Assembly (NCBI GenBank): GCA_029891345.1 | Contig: CM056997.1 | Location: 220,100,172 to 220,164,171, forward strand | Reading direction: 5' to 3' | DNA length: 64,000 nt | Origin: Dryococelus australis | Lineage: Eukaryota; Arthropoda; Insecta; Phasmatodea; Phasmatidae | Shown: positions 47,595 to 58,203 of the stretch, one piece after another | How positions within the stretch are numbered: position 1 is the stretch's first letter | Layout of the letters: each line of letters starts with the position of its first letter | Notes under the pieces: generated by a model | The model's input: only the letters and a program-made list of their open reading frames with translations | What the model was told of the DNA's origin: nothing | Databases searched by the model: none | Position numbers and translations under genes: made by a program

Positions 47595-48890
47595 TTATGA
47601 GTGGATGGAGTCGCAGGAGTCCAATCTCACCCATATTAAGCATTCGGGAACCTGTTCTAGGTTACAGGTACTTGTGTTGTATATATCGTTTTCGGGCTTC
47701 CCTCGCTGCGTTGTGCGGGATAACGCGGCCAGACGAACATCTTCTGGCTGTGGCAGTTTGGATGGGGGACTCTCCCACTGCCAGTCCCCTGGTCGGCATA
47801 AGGTGGTTCCTAGGAAGAGTTGGCTTGGACTTGTGTTGGTGGCTTCGTTTGTCCTTCGCCTTAAGTCAAACAGTATTTTCGGGATGTGCATATCCCAATG
47901 TTTGTGGTGATCCCCGATGCTCAGACATTGGATTTTCTTTATTTCCTGATTTCTCCTTTCGGTGGGATTTCCTTGTGGGTGGTAAAGTGTGGTGGTCCAC
48001 ATCTCCACCCCCATTCTTCGCATGCTGCTAGCCATTTAAGACCTGTGAACTGCTTCCATTGTTTAAGAATCATTGTGTATATCTCCACTTAGGGAAAATT
48101 TCAGCCTCGAATTTTCCAATGATGTAATGCATTTCCTGGCTGGGTAGGGAAAATGCTTCTACCCAGAAAGAAAATAGGTCAGTAATGATGACCAGGTAAC
48201 GGTTGCAGCGAGTGTTTCTTGGGTATGTACTCATCAAGTCCGCCGAACTGGGTGTCCACAGCATTTGAGGGCAATACCCAGTATCACCCTTTGAGGGTGG
48301 TACTGGGTATCCCTTTTGCGGATAAACGTTTTGCAGCTACCACATATTGGCAGATCTCATGGTTCATCCCGTCCCAGATATAACATCCGGCTATATCTGG
48401 TAAGGTTTCATTGATACCCGGGTGTGCAGCTTCAGGGTGATCGTGGTAGTGCTGACAGATACCGGCGCGGAGAACTTTGGGTACCTACATCCTCAATTTT
48501 GCCCCGGGTTGACCATTGCGGGACCATACGACATCGTTCTGGACCATCGAAGCTTTTAATGTGTGTCTTGAGTAGTCTGTATGTCCGTTTCTTGTTGGAT
48601 GAGCTGTGATATAGCCTCTGTTGACTCTCAACTGTAGCAGTCCAATCTGCTCTTTCGGGTTAGTCTCCTGTGGTTGGGGTGGGGCCATTCGATTCCAATT
48701 AATTGAGAGACTGTGTTTGTGGCCTAAGTAGAACTTACGCTGGCTATGGTCCTTCACACATTGCTGTTAGTGGAGTCAGGGGTGGCCGAGAATGACCATT
48801 TGCTGGAGGCCGGGTACCACAATAAATTTGGCAGTGCTGGTTACTTTCTGAATCGTTAGCTCAGGGTTATCCACCTGTCTACGGTGAGAG
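47595..48890 (-). pseudogene. Ty3/gypsy-type pol remnant: protease tail joined to integrase
   Basis: Read on the minus strand from about 48890, a protease-like tail FIVVPGLQQMVILGHP comes first, followed by a linker (FYLGHKHSLSINW; VVWSRNGQPG). The integrase zinc-binding region at about 48475-48290 reads ICQHYHDHPEAAHPGINETL then YIWDGM and EICQYVV. Its two histidines are kept, but the expected C-x2-C is lost (VVAAKRL). The core follows: DLMSTYPRNTRCNRYLVIIT with D (first catalytic Asp), FWVEAF, then, across frameshifts, FTGLKWLAACEEWG, and TLYHPQGNPTERRNQEIKK with the catalytic Glu. The tail WDMHIPKILFDLRRRTNEAT is typical of gypsy integrases. Reverse transcriptase and RNase H, normally 600-700 residues between protease and integrase, are absent. 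Stops and at least two frameshifts make it non-functional. Confidence 0.85.
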
Positions 48891-49924
48891 TGCAGTCGGG
48901 CTTGGCCATGTGAACATGTGACAGACCCAGCTGATTGGCTGCTCGCATCTCTGGGTGACTTGTTTGATGCTAGGCGAGTCACCTCTTTGGGTAGCTAGTC
49001 ATCTCTTGGCACTGGTACCCAACCGGAACACAATACTGGCCTAGCAGGCCACCATCTTAGTATAAAGTCCAGCTCTGGCAATACAACTCTGCATGGTGCA
49101 GGCTTAGGGTGCAGGATGGAGTTCAAGCGAGTGGGACGGTGCATCTAGCTCATGGACGGTTGCACCAGTGTTGGATCCTCGGTCCTGGTTGCGCTTGACT
49201 GGAGCGTGGGGTGTGCGACTGAGGTACTGGGGTTATCCAGTCATGGAGCGCTGGGTAGTGCCGGAGTGTAGATGGACCCCTTGCAGAACAGGATCTCCTG
49301 CACCACTAGATGGTATCCTTCCGCTATACGGGTGGGTGGCTCGAACAATGCTGTAGGAGTGATGGATGGTACTGGTATGGTGAGTGTCATCGCAGCAAAG
49401 CAGCTTGTTCACGTGGACTGAATAGTCTGAGCCCACTGGGAAGGATGCTAAGCCCTTGTGGATCTTTAATTGAGGTAGGCCTCACCCTTATAGCCTTCTT
49501 CTGAACACCACCCTTATGGGCATAAGGCATCTGGCTCTAAACTAGGATCAGTCCTGCAGGACTTAGGCAGTCAACATGTTGGAGTGAAAGAGTAGGTGCG
49601 GATTACTACCACCAACACTGCATCTCACTCTTGACTTCCCCACTGGAGCTGTGGAAGTCTCGAGCTGCAGTGTGTTGGTTGCCGGAACTACATGGTGTTG
49701 TTCCAATGGGGTTGGTCTCTCCTGCACCAGAATGTAACCCCACTCTACAGTGTCTCCCACCTGGGTGCAAGAAATGGGTGGCCTTCCATTAGTGGTGAGG
49801 TGAGTCTCCCGAGGTCAATGGTTTCCCCAAGACCGAAGACTTTCCCCTCCTCGGCACCGCTGAGTGTGTGGTGAGGCAGGGACTTCAAGCTGGCATGCCA
49901 CCTTCGAGGGTATGGTATCTTACC

Positions 49925-49932
49925 GTCGTGGC
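49925..49932. other. Empty target site corresponding to the hAT-B insertion
   Basis: GTCGTGGC occurs once, between sequences that in copy 1 are separated by 40582-43628. Confidence 0.85.
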
Positions 49933-50245
49933 TCTACCTTTAATTGCACTGGGCAGAGAATGGGTGGCCTTCCTAGAATGTCTTGGTCTGTTGTCAGTGT
50001 GAATTCAGAAAGACCAAAATCTGTCTCCTGCTGTCCCCATCAGATTCCATGATTGGTGAAGGGTAGGAGGTCGGAGTGGTACTTGAGAAGTTAGGCAAGA
50101 ATAATGTTTATTTTGCCGTAAAGAATAATGAAGAAAGACGGTGGAAGTACTACCTCCAAACCACTCGGGTTTGGTGGAAGGAAAAACACCCTAGTGTAAA
50201 ACAGGCGAAGGTGTCCTGTACAAAGCTAACGGAGTAGGCAGTTAA

Positions 50246-50249
50246 TGGT
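50246..50249. repeat. TGGT target duplication, left
   Basis: TGGT before TGTAGCG; repeated at 58204-58207 after CGCTACA. Copy 1 at about 43943-43966 is continuous across the site with equal length once one TGGT is removed. Confidence 0.85.
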
Positions 50250-50892
50250 TGTAGCGATCCCCTTCAACCTAACACTCATCTATATACACTCTACTCCTCC
50301 TACGTATCATTCACTGACTTCTCCTTGCAATACGTAGATGCTGTGGAAGGGGTATAACTCAGTGAAGCGTAGCTGTTAATTATTGACTAATAAGAGGAGA
50401 ATTCTCTAAACACAACACTTTTATTAAGATGTTAATAACACAATGAAGAACAAAATATTTAATGTTTAACAGGACAAGATTAGTCAATAACATCAACTGA
50501 TATACACAAGGTTTGCAACTTACCAACATTTAAAAAAGTTGCAATGATACGACCTAACCTTGCCAGTAATTATTATTCAATTAAATGAATGGAGTAATGG
50601 TGTCTCGAGAAATAGACTTGCGCCTGTCAAGCGGAAGTATGCTCACAATATAAAGTCTGTAGGATGGCCCAGAGCTCCTCTAGGCCTGGTTGTAGCAATG
50701 CCCTCTTATTCGTTGTCAGCTCCGACAATTACATGTTACACTGGTCCAATCATTCTGCTGTGTCTAGGCAGGGGGGTGGTGTAGCGTGCTCTCTATATAT
50801 AGTCTTCAGGCAGTGGGTCATGCGGTGTTTGTTATGTCAACAGGTGGCTCGCTCCAAAAGTGATATCCCACGGCCCCTTAGTGGCCGCTACA
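50250..50892 (-). repeat. Putative 643 bp LTR of element E
   Basis: It runs from TGTAGCGATCC to TAGTGGCCGCTACA, so the ends are an inverted TGTAGCG/CGCTACA. On the minus strand there is a TATA-like ACTATATATAGAG at about 50792-50804 and an AATAAA (plus TTTATT at 50420-50425) about 370 bp downstream, the U3-R-U5 order. Confidence 0.6.
50792..50804 (-). promoter_or_regulatory. TATA-like element of the putative element E LTR
   Basis: The minus strand reads ACTATATATAGAG. Its position about 90 bp from the minus-strand LTR start suits a retrotransposon core promoter. Not tested. Confidence 0.45.
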
Positions 50893-50903
50893 CTGCCCCC
50901 TGA
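50893..50903 (-). other. Polypurine-tract-like sequence beside the LTR
   Basis: The minus strand reads TCAGGGGGCAG directly before the LTR start TGTAGCGG, where a plus-strand-priming polypurine tract would lie if this is the 3' LTR of a minus-oriented element. Confidence 0.45.
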
Positions 50904-51190
50904 TTGAAATTTCAGCTGTCCCAGCTGCTGCAGAGTAAGGTATCAGCTGGAGTCACGTTGGGGCCGAGGAGCTCAGACACTGGAGTAAGGTCGTAGACGA
51001 ATGGTGGCATGCGCGGATTTGTTTGGTTGCAGTATGGAAGGTGCAAGATTAAATTTGAGGCTACGTTTTACAATGAGTAGGAACTGCGTCAATACTCAGA
51101 ATTGAAATAGGTAATGTGTCTTGCATTCTTCCTTCCTTGCTAAAAGTAATAAAAACTATAGTATGTGATGTTTGACAAAAAATGCAACAT

Positions 51191-51193
<3 letters not shown>

Positions 51194-51249
<56 letters not shown>
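51194..51249. repeat. (TA)n microsatellite
   Basis: About 28 TA dinucleotides, directly before the left arm of the palindrome. Confidence 0.95.
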
Positions 51250-51251
<2 letters not shown>

Positions 51252-51368
51252 TCAAGTACAGGTCGACCTCGTGAATTCACTTATTGTAATATGTGTGTGT
51301 GTGTGTGTGTGTTTATATATATATATAACAATAAGTGAATTCACGAGGTCGACCTGTACTTGAGAATA
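51247..51368. repeat. Perfect 41 bp inverted repeat around a (TG)n/(TA)n loop
   Basis: Left arm 51247-51287 (contains CAGGTCGACCTCGTGAATTC) and right arm 51328-51368 are exact reverse complements over 41 bp. The 40 bp loop consists of (TG)11 and a short (TA) run. Each arm contains a GTCGAC and a GAATTC palindrome. The strand could form a stable hairpin. Confidence 0.95.
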
Positions 51369-53429
51369 CTTATGCGCGTCGTGTAGCAGGACCACAGGAT
51401 AGGTGGTACATTCACTGCCACATTTAATAGTAATTATGTAACCCCCAAGGCTAGGCGGTGGGCATGGGTAAAAGGAAGTATGAAAAATGTGCGTGCGTGG
51501 TACTAGTTCACTCTATAATGTGCTAGGAACATTTTTACGCTAAAGAATTTATATAATTGCAGTTGTCATGCCAGCTGGCTGAAAGCTTAAATCTGGAAGA
51601 ATATTGACTGCAAATGGCTAGAGTAAAATTGATTATCGTGATAAGCGATAGTTAAAACAAAAGGAAATACGTAAAATATAGGTAATGTTACTACCTGTGG
51701 GAAAGGTAGAATACACTCCACAGTTGGTAGTGCTGGACGGTCGTGCCATCTTTGTCGGGAATAGCAACTACTATAACACTTAGGTTCAAGTTTAGCCACT
51801 GTGTGGCGTAGGCATTGTTTTTACAAAGTGCAAAATACTTGTGTGCCAGAGTGGCTAACCATATTCTTGTACACAGCTAACAGATAAGTAGAAATGTTAC
51901 ATAAAACATTATAACCCTGTTTATGCAATATACCAGTGGTAATTACAGTTGATGTAAATACTGTCTGATGCCATATAGTAGATGTTAACTTGGTAGCAAT
52001 ATTATGATACAGAGCATAAAATAAACTTATGAGTGTTTAAATATATGCAAAAACTTAGCGTAATTGTTACATGACAAGTTAGTTACAATAATATAAAATT
52101 ATGAAAAGTGGTAACAGGAATGTATATTCTCATAGTGGCGGTCATAAATTTTTGTGGTACTTGTATGTTTACACATTCGCCTGTGGCATTTAGTTCATAA
52201 TATCTTGAGAACTGTGTATCACACAGTATTTTTGAGTGCCTTTTTGACGTACGGGAGACCCTACATTGACTATTATGGCAAAATATATTTATTATGGATT
52301 AAAATACAGTTCCGCATGACCATGAATATGAAAGTCACCAGTGGTACCAACCAACTTGCGATACAACCAAATCCGATCACCAATTTCCAATTTCATCTTC
52401 TTAAGTGAGAACATGGACACATTACCAAATACATTAATAACAGCGCAGTATTATCTGCCTTCCCTTCATGAACAGGATAAGTCTTCCAACATATTATATC
52501 ACAAGGATCAATATGACTAATTTCCTTAGGTGCAGGATCCTTTTGAGTACGAGTCTTCCTGAACAAACACAATTCCAACAAATCACTACCTGCCTTAGCA
52601 GTTATTCCTTGAAGACCATAACTGTAAAAAAATAACAAAATATAACTCTCTTCTACATGAACAACCTTAATGGTCCAGAACTTTATTGACATCCTTCCTG
52701 AAAGACAAAATATTACGGTATACCTTCTTAGGATAATACCTAGACACACAAGTCTGATGAGGCATCATAATGATGTGTCTCCTCTAATGACACGGAGCGA
52801 AATGAAGTACACCACCAGGTTACAACCTTTATATAAATGCTCCTGTGGAGCATTAAGTCACACAGACTTATAAACTACTTTATTTAACAAAGCAACACAA
52901 TCCATCTTGCCCACTACCCCTGGGTAAGACGGATAGCCATTCTCTCAAGGCCACTCAAGTTGTCGAAGGTTACAGAAACTGTCTAGTCTTCCATTAAGCT
53001 AGTCTTGACATAAATCGCAATAGTAGGCTCCCGCACCAGTGTAGGATGTACACACTTAATGTGCCCAGTCTTAACAGTCCCCGCACTGAATCCACTCTCC
53101 TTGTCCAGCAGTCGGCAAATGTTTCTGTGCAAACTAAACAGAGAGTTTCTTCTTGATATTCTTCTTTTTCTGAAAAAAGTTTTGTTGGTTTTTTATTTTT
53201 GTGGTTGTAGGCCTATGAACATTTCTAGAAGATGCTTTCTTGTTACGTGCTATCTGTTGTCGGCCCTTAAGATAAGACTTTTTTTGATTTTGTTTGTGGG
53301 GTGCTTGTAATGTATCTCTGACCGCTCACATTTTCTTTTGCGTTTTTCGTTCCGAGTCTCGTACAGCTTGAGTGTCTGCAACTGAAATAGACTTGTTTTC
53401 GAGGAGCATGCCTCCTGGTCTTCAAGAAA
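51369..53429. other. Interior of element E left of the pogo remnant
   Basis: Mostly AT-rich. A minus-strand frame of 118 codons at 52393-52749 continues after a one-base shift as KMKLEIGDRIWLYRKLVGTT, and has a possible acceptor (TTTTTTACAG on the minus strand near 52627) at its start. I do not recognise it. A frame at 53267-53458 minus may be a shifted C-terminal extension of the pogo transposase. GGGCAAGATGG-like words recur at about 52905, 55986, 56025 and 56370. Confidence 0.35.
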
Positions 53430-53728
53430 CTACTTCGGTGTGTCTGGAGGACTGGCAACTTGATCCTGGTTTGGAACTGTCTTGTCGAGAGGAGGGGGAC
53501 GATCTATGACTGTCGCTTGTGCAAAATTTTCTTCTCCGAAAATGTTTCTGTTAAAAGGCCACAATCCTGTTGATGAAAATCCTTGAACAGCATTTTTGGC
53601 CGATGCAGATTTTAGAAAAGCTGGAGTGACCCGTCTTGCAACATCTAGTTGGTTCATAATTCTTCCAGGATGTGCTTTTTGGAACGTGTTTATTTCTTGC
53701 GCAAAGAATGTCTTGAAGGGTCCATTTA
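53430..53728 (-). pseudogene. pogo/Tigger-type transposase, C-terminal part
   Basis: The minus-strand frame reads AVNGPFKTFFAQEINTFQKA, then MNQLDVARRVTPAFLKSASA, VQGFSSTGLWPFNRNIFGEE and NFAQATVIDRPPPL, ending at PDTPK and a stop at 53430. The GF..TG.WPFN..IF...FA pattern is diagnostic of the C-terminal region of pogo/Tigger/jerky transposases, which lies after the DDE catalytic core. The frame is cut at 53728 by insertion of a TIR element at a TA, and continues at 55512 as LQPLDRAV. Confidence 0.85.
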
Positions 53729-55509
53729 CAGCATAACATCTCTATTACGACCCCTCACAGTTCCTGATAAGTGTCAATAGAGGGGGGGGGGGGGGGGGAG
53801 TCGTAATATAAAATATGGAGAATTTTGTGTCGATTTTGAACTGCCCTTAACCGCTATGCCCCCAAACTTGCCATTTTTGGCATGAAGTATCTTCAACAGT
53901 CTCTAGCATATTAAAAAACCACTTTTTAAACTAAACATGTTTATTTTAATAGCTGGACGTCTCCTGATCAATTTGACACCCAAGAAAGGCATATTGGACC
54001 ACCCATTGCCTTAAAAAAGAAGGCCAATGAAAGTGTGTGAAAACATTAGACTATGTATTATTAAAATATAAAGTTATTATTAAAGATCTATTACGCAGGT
54101 CTTGTAGGTCATACATTGCTATGAAGCATGTAGCGATCAAAAAGTTTAGGTGGCATTGCAGAATACGTGTGTGCGCATCGTGCTCTCGCTTTGGTCTGGC
54201 CATGTACGTAGCTGGGCGAGCGCCTAGATCCTCTGCAACGCGGACGGGTGCGGGCGTGGCGGTTTGCTGCTGAAGCTTGGCCTTAGATCCTCAGGCTGAG
54301 CAGCTGTCGGTTGGTCACTACAAGATGGCATGCGGCAGCCACCTGCCCACCACCACTGCTGTCATTACAGGGCCAGTTCACTCCATAACAGCGGCCCGGC
54401 GTTGGATAACATGCTGATAGATGCGATTCACCTCAATGTGTTGAATTTATACTAAATGTAGGCAGCGTGTTGGCCTCTGCACTGGCACGATGAGGCCCAG
54501 CAATGTTTACGGGAATATAAATATTTAGTACGGTCTACTTGAATAATTAACTATCCCAAATTTCTCATCAAAAACTTTTGACGTTGCCTATACACGCACG
54601 CGGCCTCAATCGCAATAATATGGCACCGGTAACATAAGAACACATCTTAATTACACACACTTATCTTTATTCACTTTACACATAAAATTGTCTTCACAAG
54701 AAACAAAAAACAATTGCCCACACCACAATAAAAAACTAACATATTAAATAGGCGTGGGTGCACATAAACTTAAAAATAGTAATTAAATAAAGGGTGTACA
54801 ATGATTAAGAAACTAGTCTGCGTAATGTGCCACTGTTATTACAGCAAAAGGGGAGGGATAATGGAAGCAAAAAAAAAGACAGGGAGGGTAAGGTAGCGGC
54901 AGTGGCATGTGACTAGGGCAAAGTATCCTTACAGACCCGGCCTGCAATCCCCCCCCCCCCTCACAGTGCATTAAGCAATTTATTGCTTCTCGCTGCTTGG
55001 GACAACTAATGTCAAAGTCTATGATGGTAAAGGCCATTCACTGTAAAGTGAGCACTTTTGAAAGCCCTCTCATTTGGAATAATAGTCAATAGGTATGCTT
55101 TACTTTAGCCTTAGATGTTAACTTCCAAGTGCAGTGGAATATACACACTGTGTTTATTACTTACATAGCAATATTTGTTTAAAAAGATGTTTAAAGGGTA
55201 AAAAAATGGCTGAAAGGGAAAAGTAACCAGAAGTGCTCACTTTACCGTGAACAGCTTATAGCTTGAGAACTGCACGACAACTAACATCAGTAAGGGCTAG
55301 TTTTCCATAGACTAAAAACCGTGGATAATAGAAACTAGTACCGCAGTTGGAGAAAACGTCTACACAACAAATTTGCGCATAACTGAAACCGCAGTTCAAG
55401 ATACTGTGGATGGCGAGGGATTACTGTATCTATTTTTAGATGTTCAACATTTCACGGTTCCTCGGGATTAGGTCGTAATAGAGGTGGTCGTAATGGAGGG
55501 GTTTTACTG
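53729..55509. mobile_element. pogo-type TIR element inserted into a pogo transposase remnant
   Basis: The right end, read inward, is CAGTAAAACCCCTCCATTACGACC; the left end is CAGCATAACATCTCTATTACGACC, matching at most positions. Both abut TA (53727-53728 and 55510-55511). Removing it rejoins the flanking transposase frame exactly as LQPLDRAVNGPFK. It carries a run of 17 G near its left end (53782-53798) and 12 C at 54949-54960, and no transposase domain of its own. Confidence 0.8.
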
Positions 55510-55511
55510 TA

Positions 55512-55632
55512 CAGCTCTGTCTAGGGGCTGGAGTTTATTTCCCCAGATTCTCGAACAGCTGCGAGGGCAGCTTCCATGTCCTTTTCCTCCCGGGCTGCCA
55601 CAATTACTTTTCCTTTTATACGAGTACACCAT
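55512..55632 (-). pseudogene. pogo/Tigger-type transposase, N-terminal helix-turn-helix piece
   Basis: After the acceptor-like TTTTTATCTCGCAG on the minus strand an ATG (55632-55630) opens MVYSYKRKSNCGS; after a one-base shift the frame reads REEKDMEAALAAVRESGEI. This is the start of the HTH_psq DNA-binding domain of pogo-type transposases. A further shift gives LQPLDR, which normally lies some 300 residues later, just before the C-terminal part at 53430-53728. So the DNA-binding helix-turn-helix and nearly all of the DDE core were deleted before the 1.78 kb element landed at the TA within the GCTGTAAAT codons. Confidence 0.8.
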
Positions 55633-58186
55633 CTGCGAGATAAAAAGTTTTAAATAAATATATGAACACTGGCTAAACCATGCATGCTGTGAAATATGAT
55701 TTTTTTTTTAACAGCTAATTTTATCAAAGTACGCCTACAGAAAACATATATAGGCCTACCTTAAATACAAAAAAGAAACACAAGGACGGCCACACCAGTA
55801 TAAAAAGACAATTCCACTTTTACAAAATATCTATTTCCAATAGTCAAAATAACATATCAAGATTAATGTATGGGGTAGGCCTATCTGCAGAAATATCCCA
55901 TTACTTAAAAATACTAATATTTCTTTGAAAAATATCTCAATTTCGATATATCAATTTTTTTCCAGACATTCTTACCAGAAAAGAAAATGGGCGGGCAAGA
56001 TGGATACCTTTAGCTTTGCATTATCCATCTTGCCCGGTAGCATCACTCGGGAACGAAACCTCTCATAAATAATATACAATGTAAATGAGACTATTGTGTC
56101 AACAGGCGTTTGGAAGGTTAAAATTCAAGTAAAAAATTTCCTTCTCACATTAAATTACATTGTACAACACGTCATGAAATAAGGAAGCATTTCCATGTAT
56201 GAAAAATCAAAACTTTTACCTTGATATATTTCAAAGACGTCCCAGTCTTACCCAAACACAACCATGATGGCGATGATTCTGCTGGTCAATACAGTAGCAC
56301 ATCATCTTACTGCAAAATAATACTTGTGCTGCTATCTAGCGGAGTTACTGAGAAATACACAAAATCTATCTTGCCCGGGGTGTCCATCTTGCCTGGATCT
56401 CCTCCAGTAATGTCTGTGATAATAATAGTTTTTTACTGAAGCACAATTACATAATCCCACATATATGTGAAGTTTATATTGCGTGTAGCTTGCGTAGAAG
56501 CTGTTAAACAAGTAATTAATTTTAATTTTATGTTCACACAAATGATTTGAAATTATACAAAATGAAACATTAAATGAATATTATAACCTAAGTATGCTTG
56601 TTAGCTATGTTATAGAGAACCTATATAGTACAATGAAAACTTCCGAACACAATTTGTAAAATTGAAACAATTCTAATATTGCTACGAGATGACAGTGGTG
56701 AGAGTAATCTCTCCTTATACTTAATAACATAATCCAAAGTCAGATATTAGTCTCTTAAATTTAGTGTTCATAAAAAATTCTTTATTTCATTCCTTTCGTG
56801 TACACACACTTGTGAAAATGAAGACCACATATACCTTTAATTATGAACTCAATGTAATAATTATCGAAAGTTCTGATATTTCAGTTACCTATAAAAATAT
56901 TACATACAGACATGATTATATGAAATGAAAAAAATTGTGAGGTATTATACTGGTTACCTCAGATCATAAGGAAAATTGACATATTCTAAGTATATACAAA
57001 TGTATTCTGAATAAGCATAGGGAGTTATAACTGCAAGTTAAATTGTGTGTGAAGTCTTATCAGCAAACTACAATTATAAAAATGTATGGCTGTAAATGCC
57101 CACAATCAAAACAACTTGTCAACCGGAAGTGCCTGGAAGCAACTACTTGAAATCAAATACCATAATTAAATCTATTACACAGACAAATTGGTTTTTTCCT
57201 TGAAACCTTGCAAGACATTATTCAAATACTGTGCCTAATAAGAACCAACTACCGGTTCTTTCCTGAGGGCCTGAAGCTTTTTGCCCTTTCTCATCCAACA
57301 AAATTTATTATAGTGCAATGCACAGAGCATGAAACCTTGTTACCATGTTCAATAGTAGACCACACACTTACACCTTGAAATTCTGCATCAAACAACTGGT
57401 AAGTATAATTTCTGCGAGTCGTATTTGATGTGATTGCATACTTACGTCGTAGTGGTCAGACGTGACAGTATTATAGAGAGCTTTATAAGTTTGACATACA
57501 TCGCAGTAACAGTGAACGACACAGTAACGTAGTCATAATGGTGTGATTGTTTTCCTTAAACTTACCATGTGAGTAAAATTGAGCTACTGCTGTGAGTAGT
57601 GGGAATGCAGTGTGATTAATCAGCCAGTTTGTGTCAAGAGCAGTACTAATGTTGTAAAAATGTATACCAGCTGTTAAGGATAATTGGTGCAAGTGAATAG
57701 ATTGATGGTTTAGCCAATGCACAGGTATCACAGTTTGTTGTAAAGGAACTGTAGGCACACGTACATCACACAGGTGCGTGGCCTCAACATTAGGAAGTAT
57801 TGGCTACACTGTATTATTCATGTGCCATGGTATTCTCTGAGTACACTGTTTTCCACTACCTACATGTATTCATTATTTTTTTTATTCATGTAGCTATTCG
57901 AATTCTGGTTGTCACTGGCGACACATACATGTTCATTAATTGAAGCAGGTCTGGTAGATAAGTGTAAGGGACTGGCATGGGTCGTGTAGGTGGCGGGACA
58001 GCAAGTGTTGCTGGTAGGACAATGAACAGTGCCCCTACAACCTTGGCTGCATAGTGAGCGGGGTGGGCTCCCCACTCCTCTGCTCTCGAGCTGGTGCAGC
58101 GATTGGTGTCGCCATGGCGCATGCGTAAAGTGTGCCTCGTGCCCGCACAGTAGCTGCTACAGTGGCACCGCACTCAGTGTGCAGCT
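55633..58186. other. Interior of element E right of the pogo remnant
   Basis: AT-rich to about 57850, then GC-richer to the right end. No gag, protease or reverse transcriptase motif was seen on either strand. Several frames at 57860-58250 overlap in the GC-rich end and look like chance. Confidence 0.4.
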
Positions 58187-58203
58187 CCTTAGTGGCCGCT
58201 ACA
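58187..58203 (-). repeat. Right terminus of element E (17 bp matching the left LTR)
   Basis: CCTTAGTGGCCGCTACA, identical to 50876-50892, followed by the TGGT duplication at 58204-58207. Confidence 0.8.

Larger units (their letters stand above)
50250..58203 (-). mobile_element. 7.95 kb LTR-type element E inserted in LTR-type unit copy 2
   Basis: The outer ends are TGTAGCG and CGCTACA, flanked by the 4 bp duplication TGGT, which suits gypsy-like or other integrase-mediated insertion. The left 643 bp look like a complete LTR in minus orientation, with an adjoining purine-rich tract. At the right end only the terminal 17 bp (CCTTAGTGGCCGCTACA, 58187-58203) match that LTR; the next bases do not align by eye. 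So the right LTR is truncated, replaced or highly diverged. I saw no gag-pol inside. The interior holds a palindrome, a pogo transposase remnant split by a TIR element, and AT-rich sequence. An alternative is a TIR transposon with short TGTAGCG ends and 4 bp duplications (Ginger-like), but no DDE integrase was seen to support that. Confidence 0.6.
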
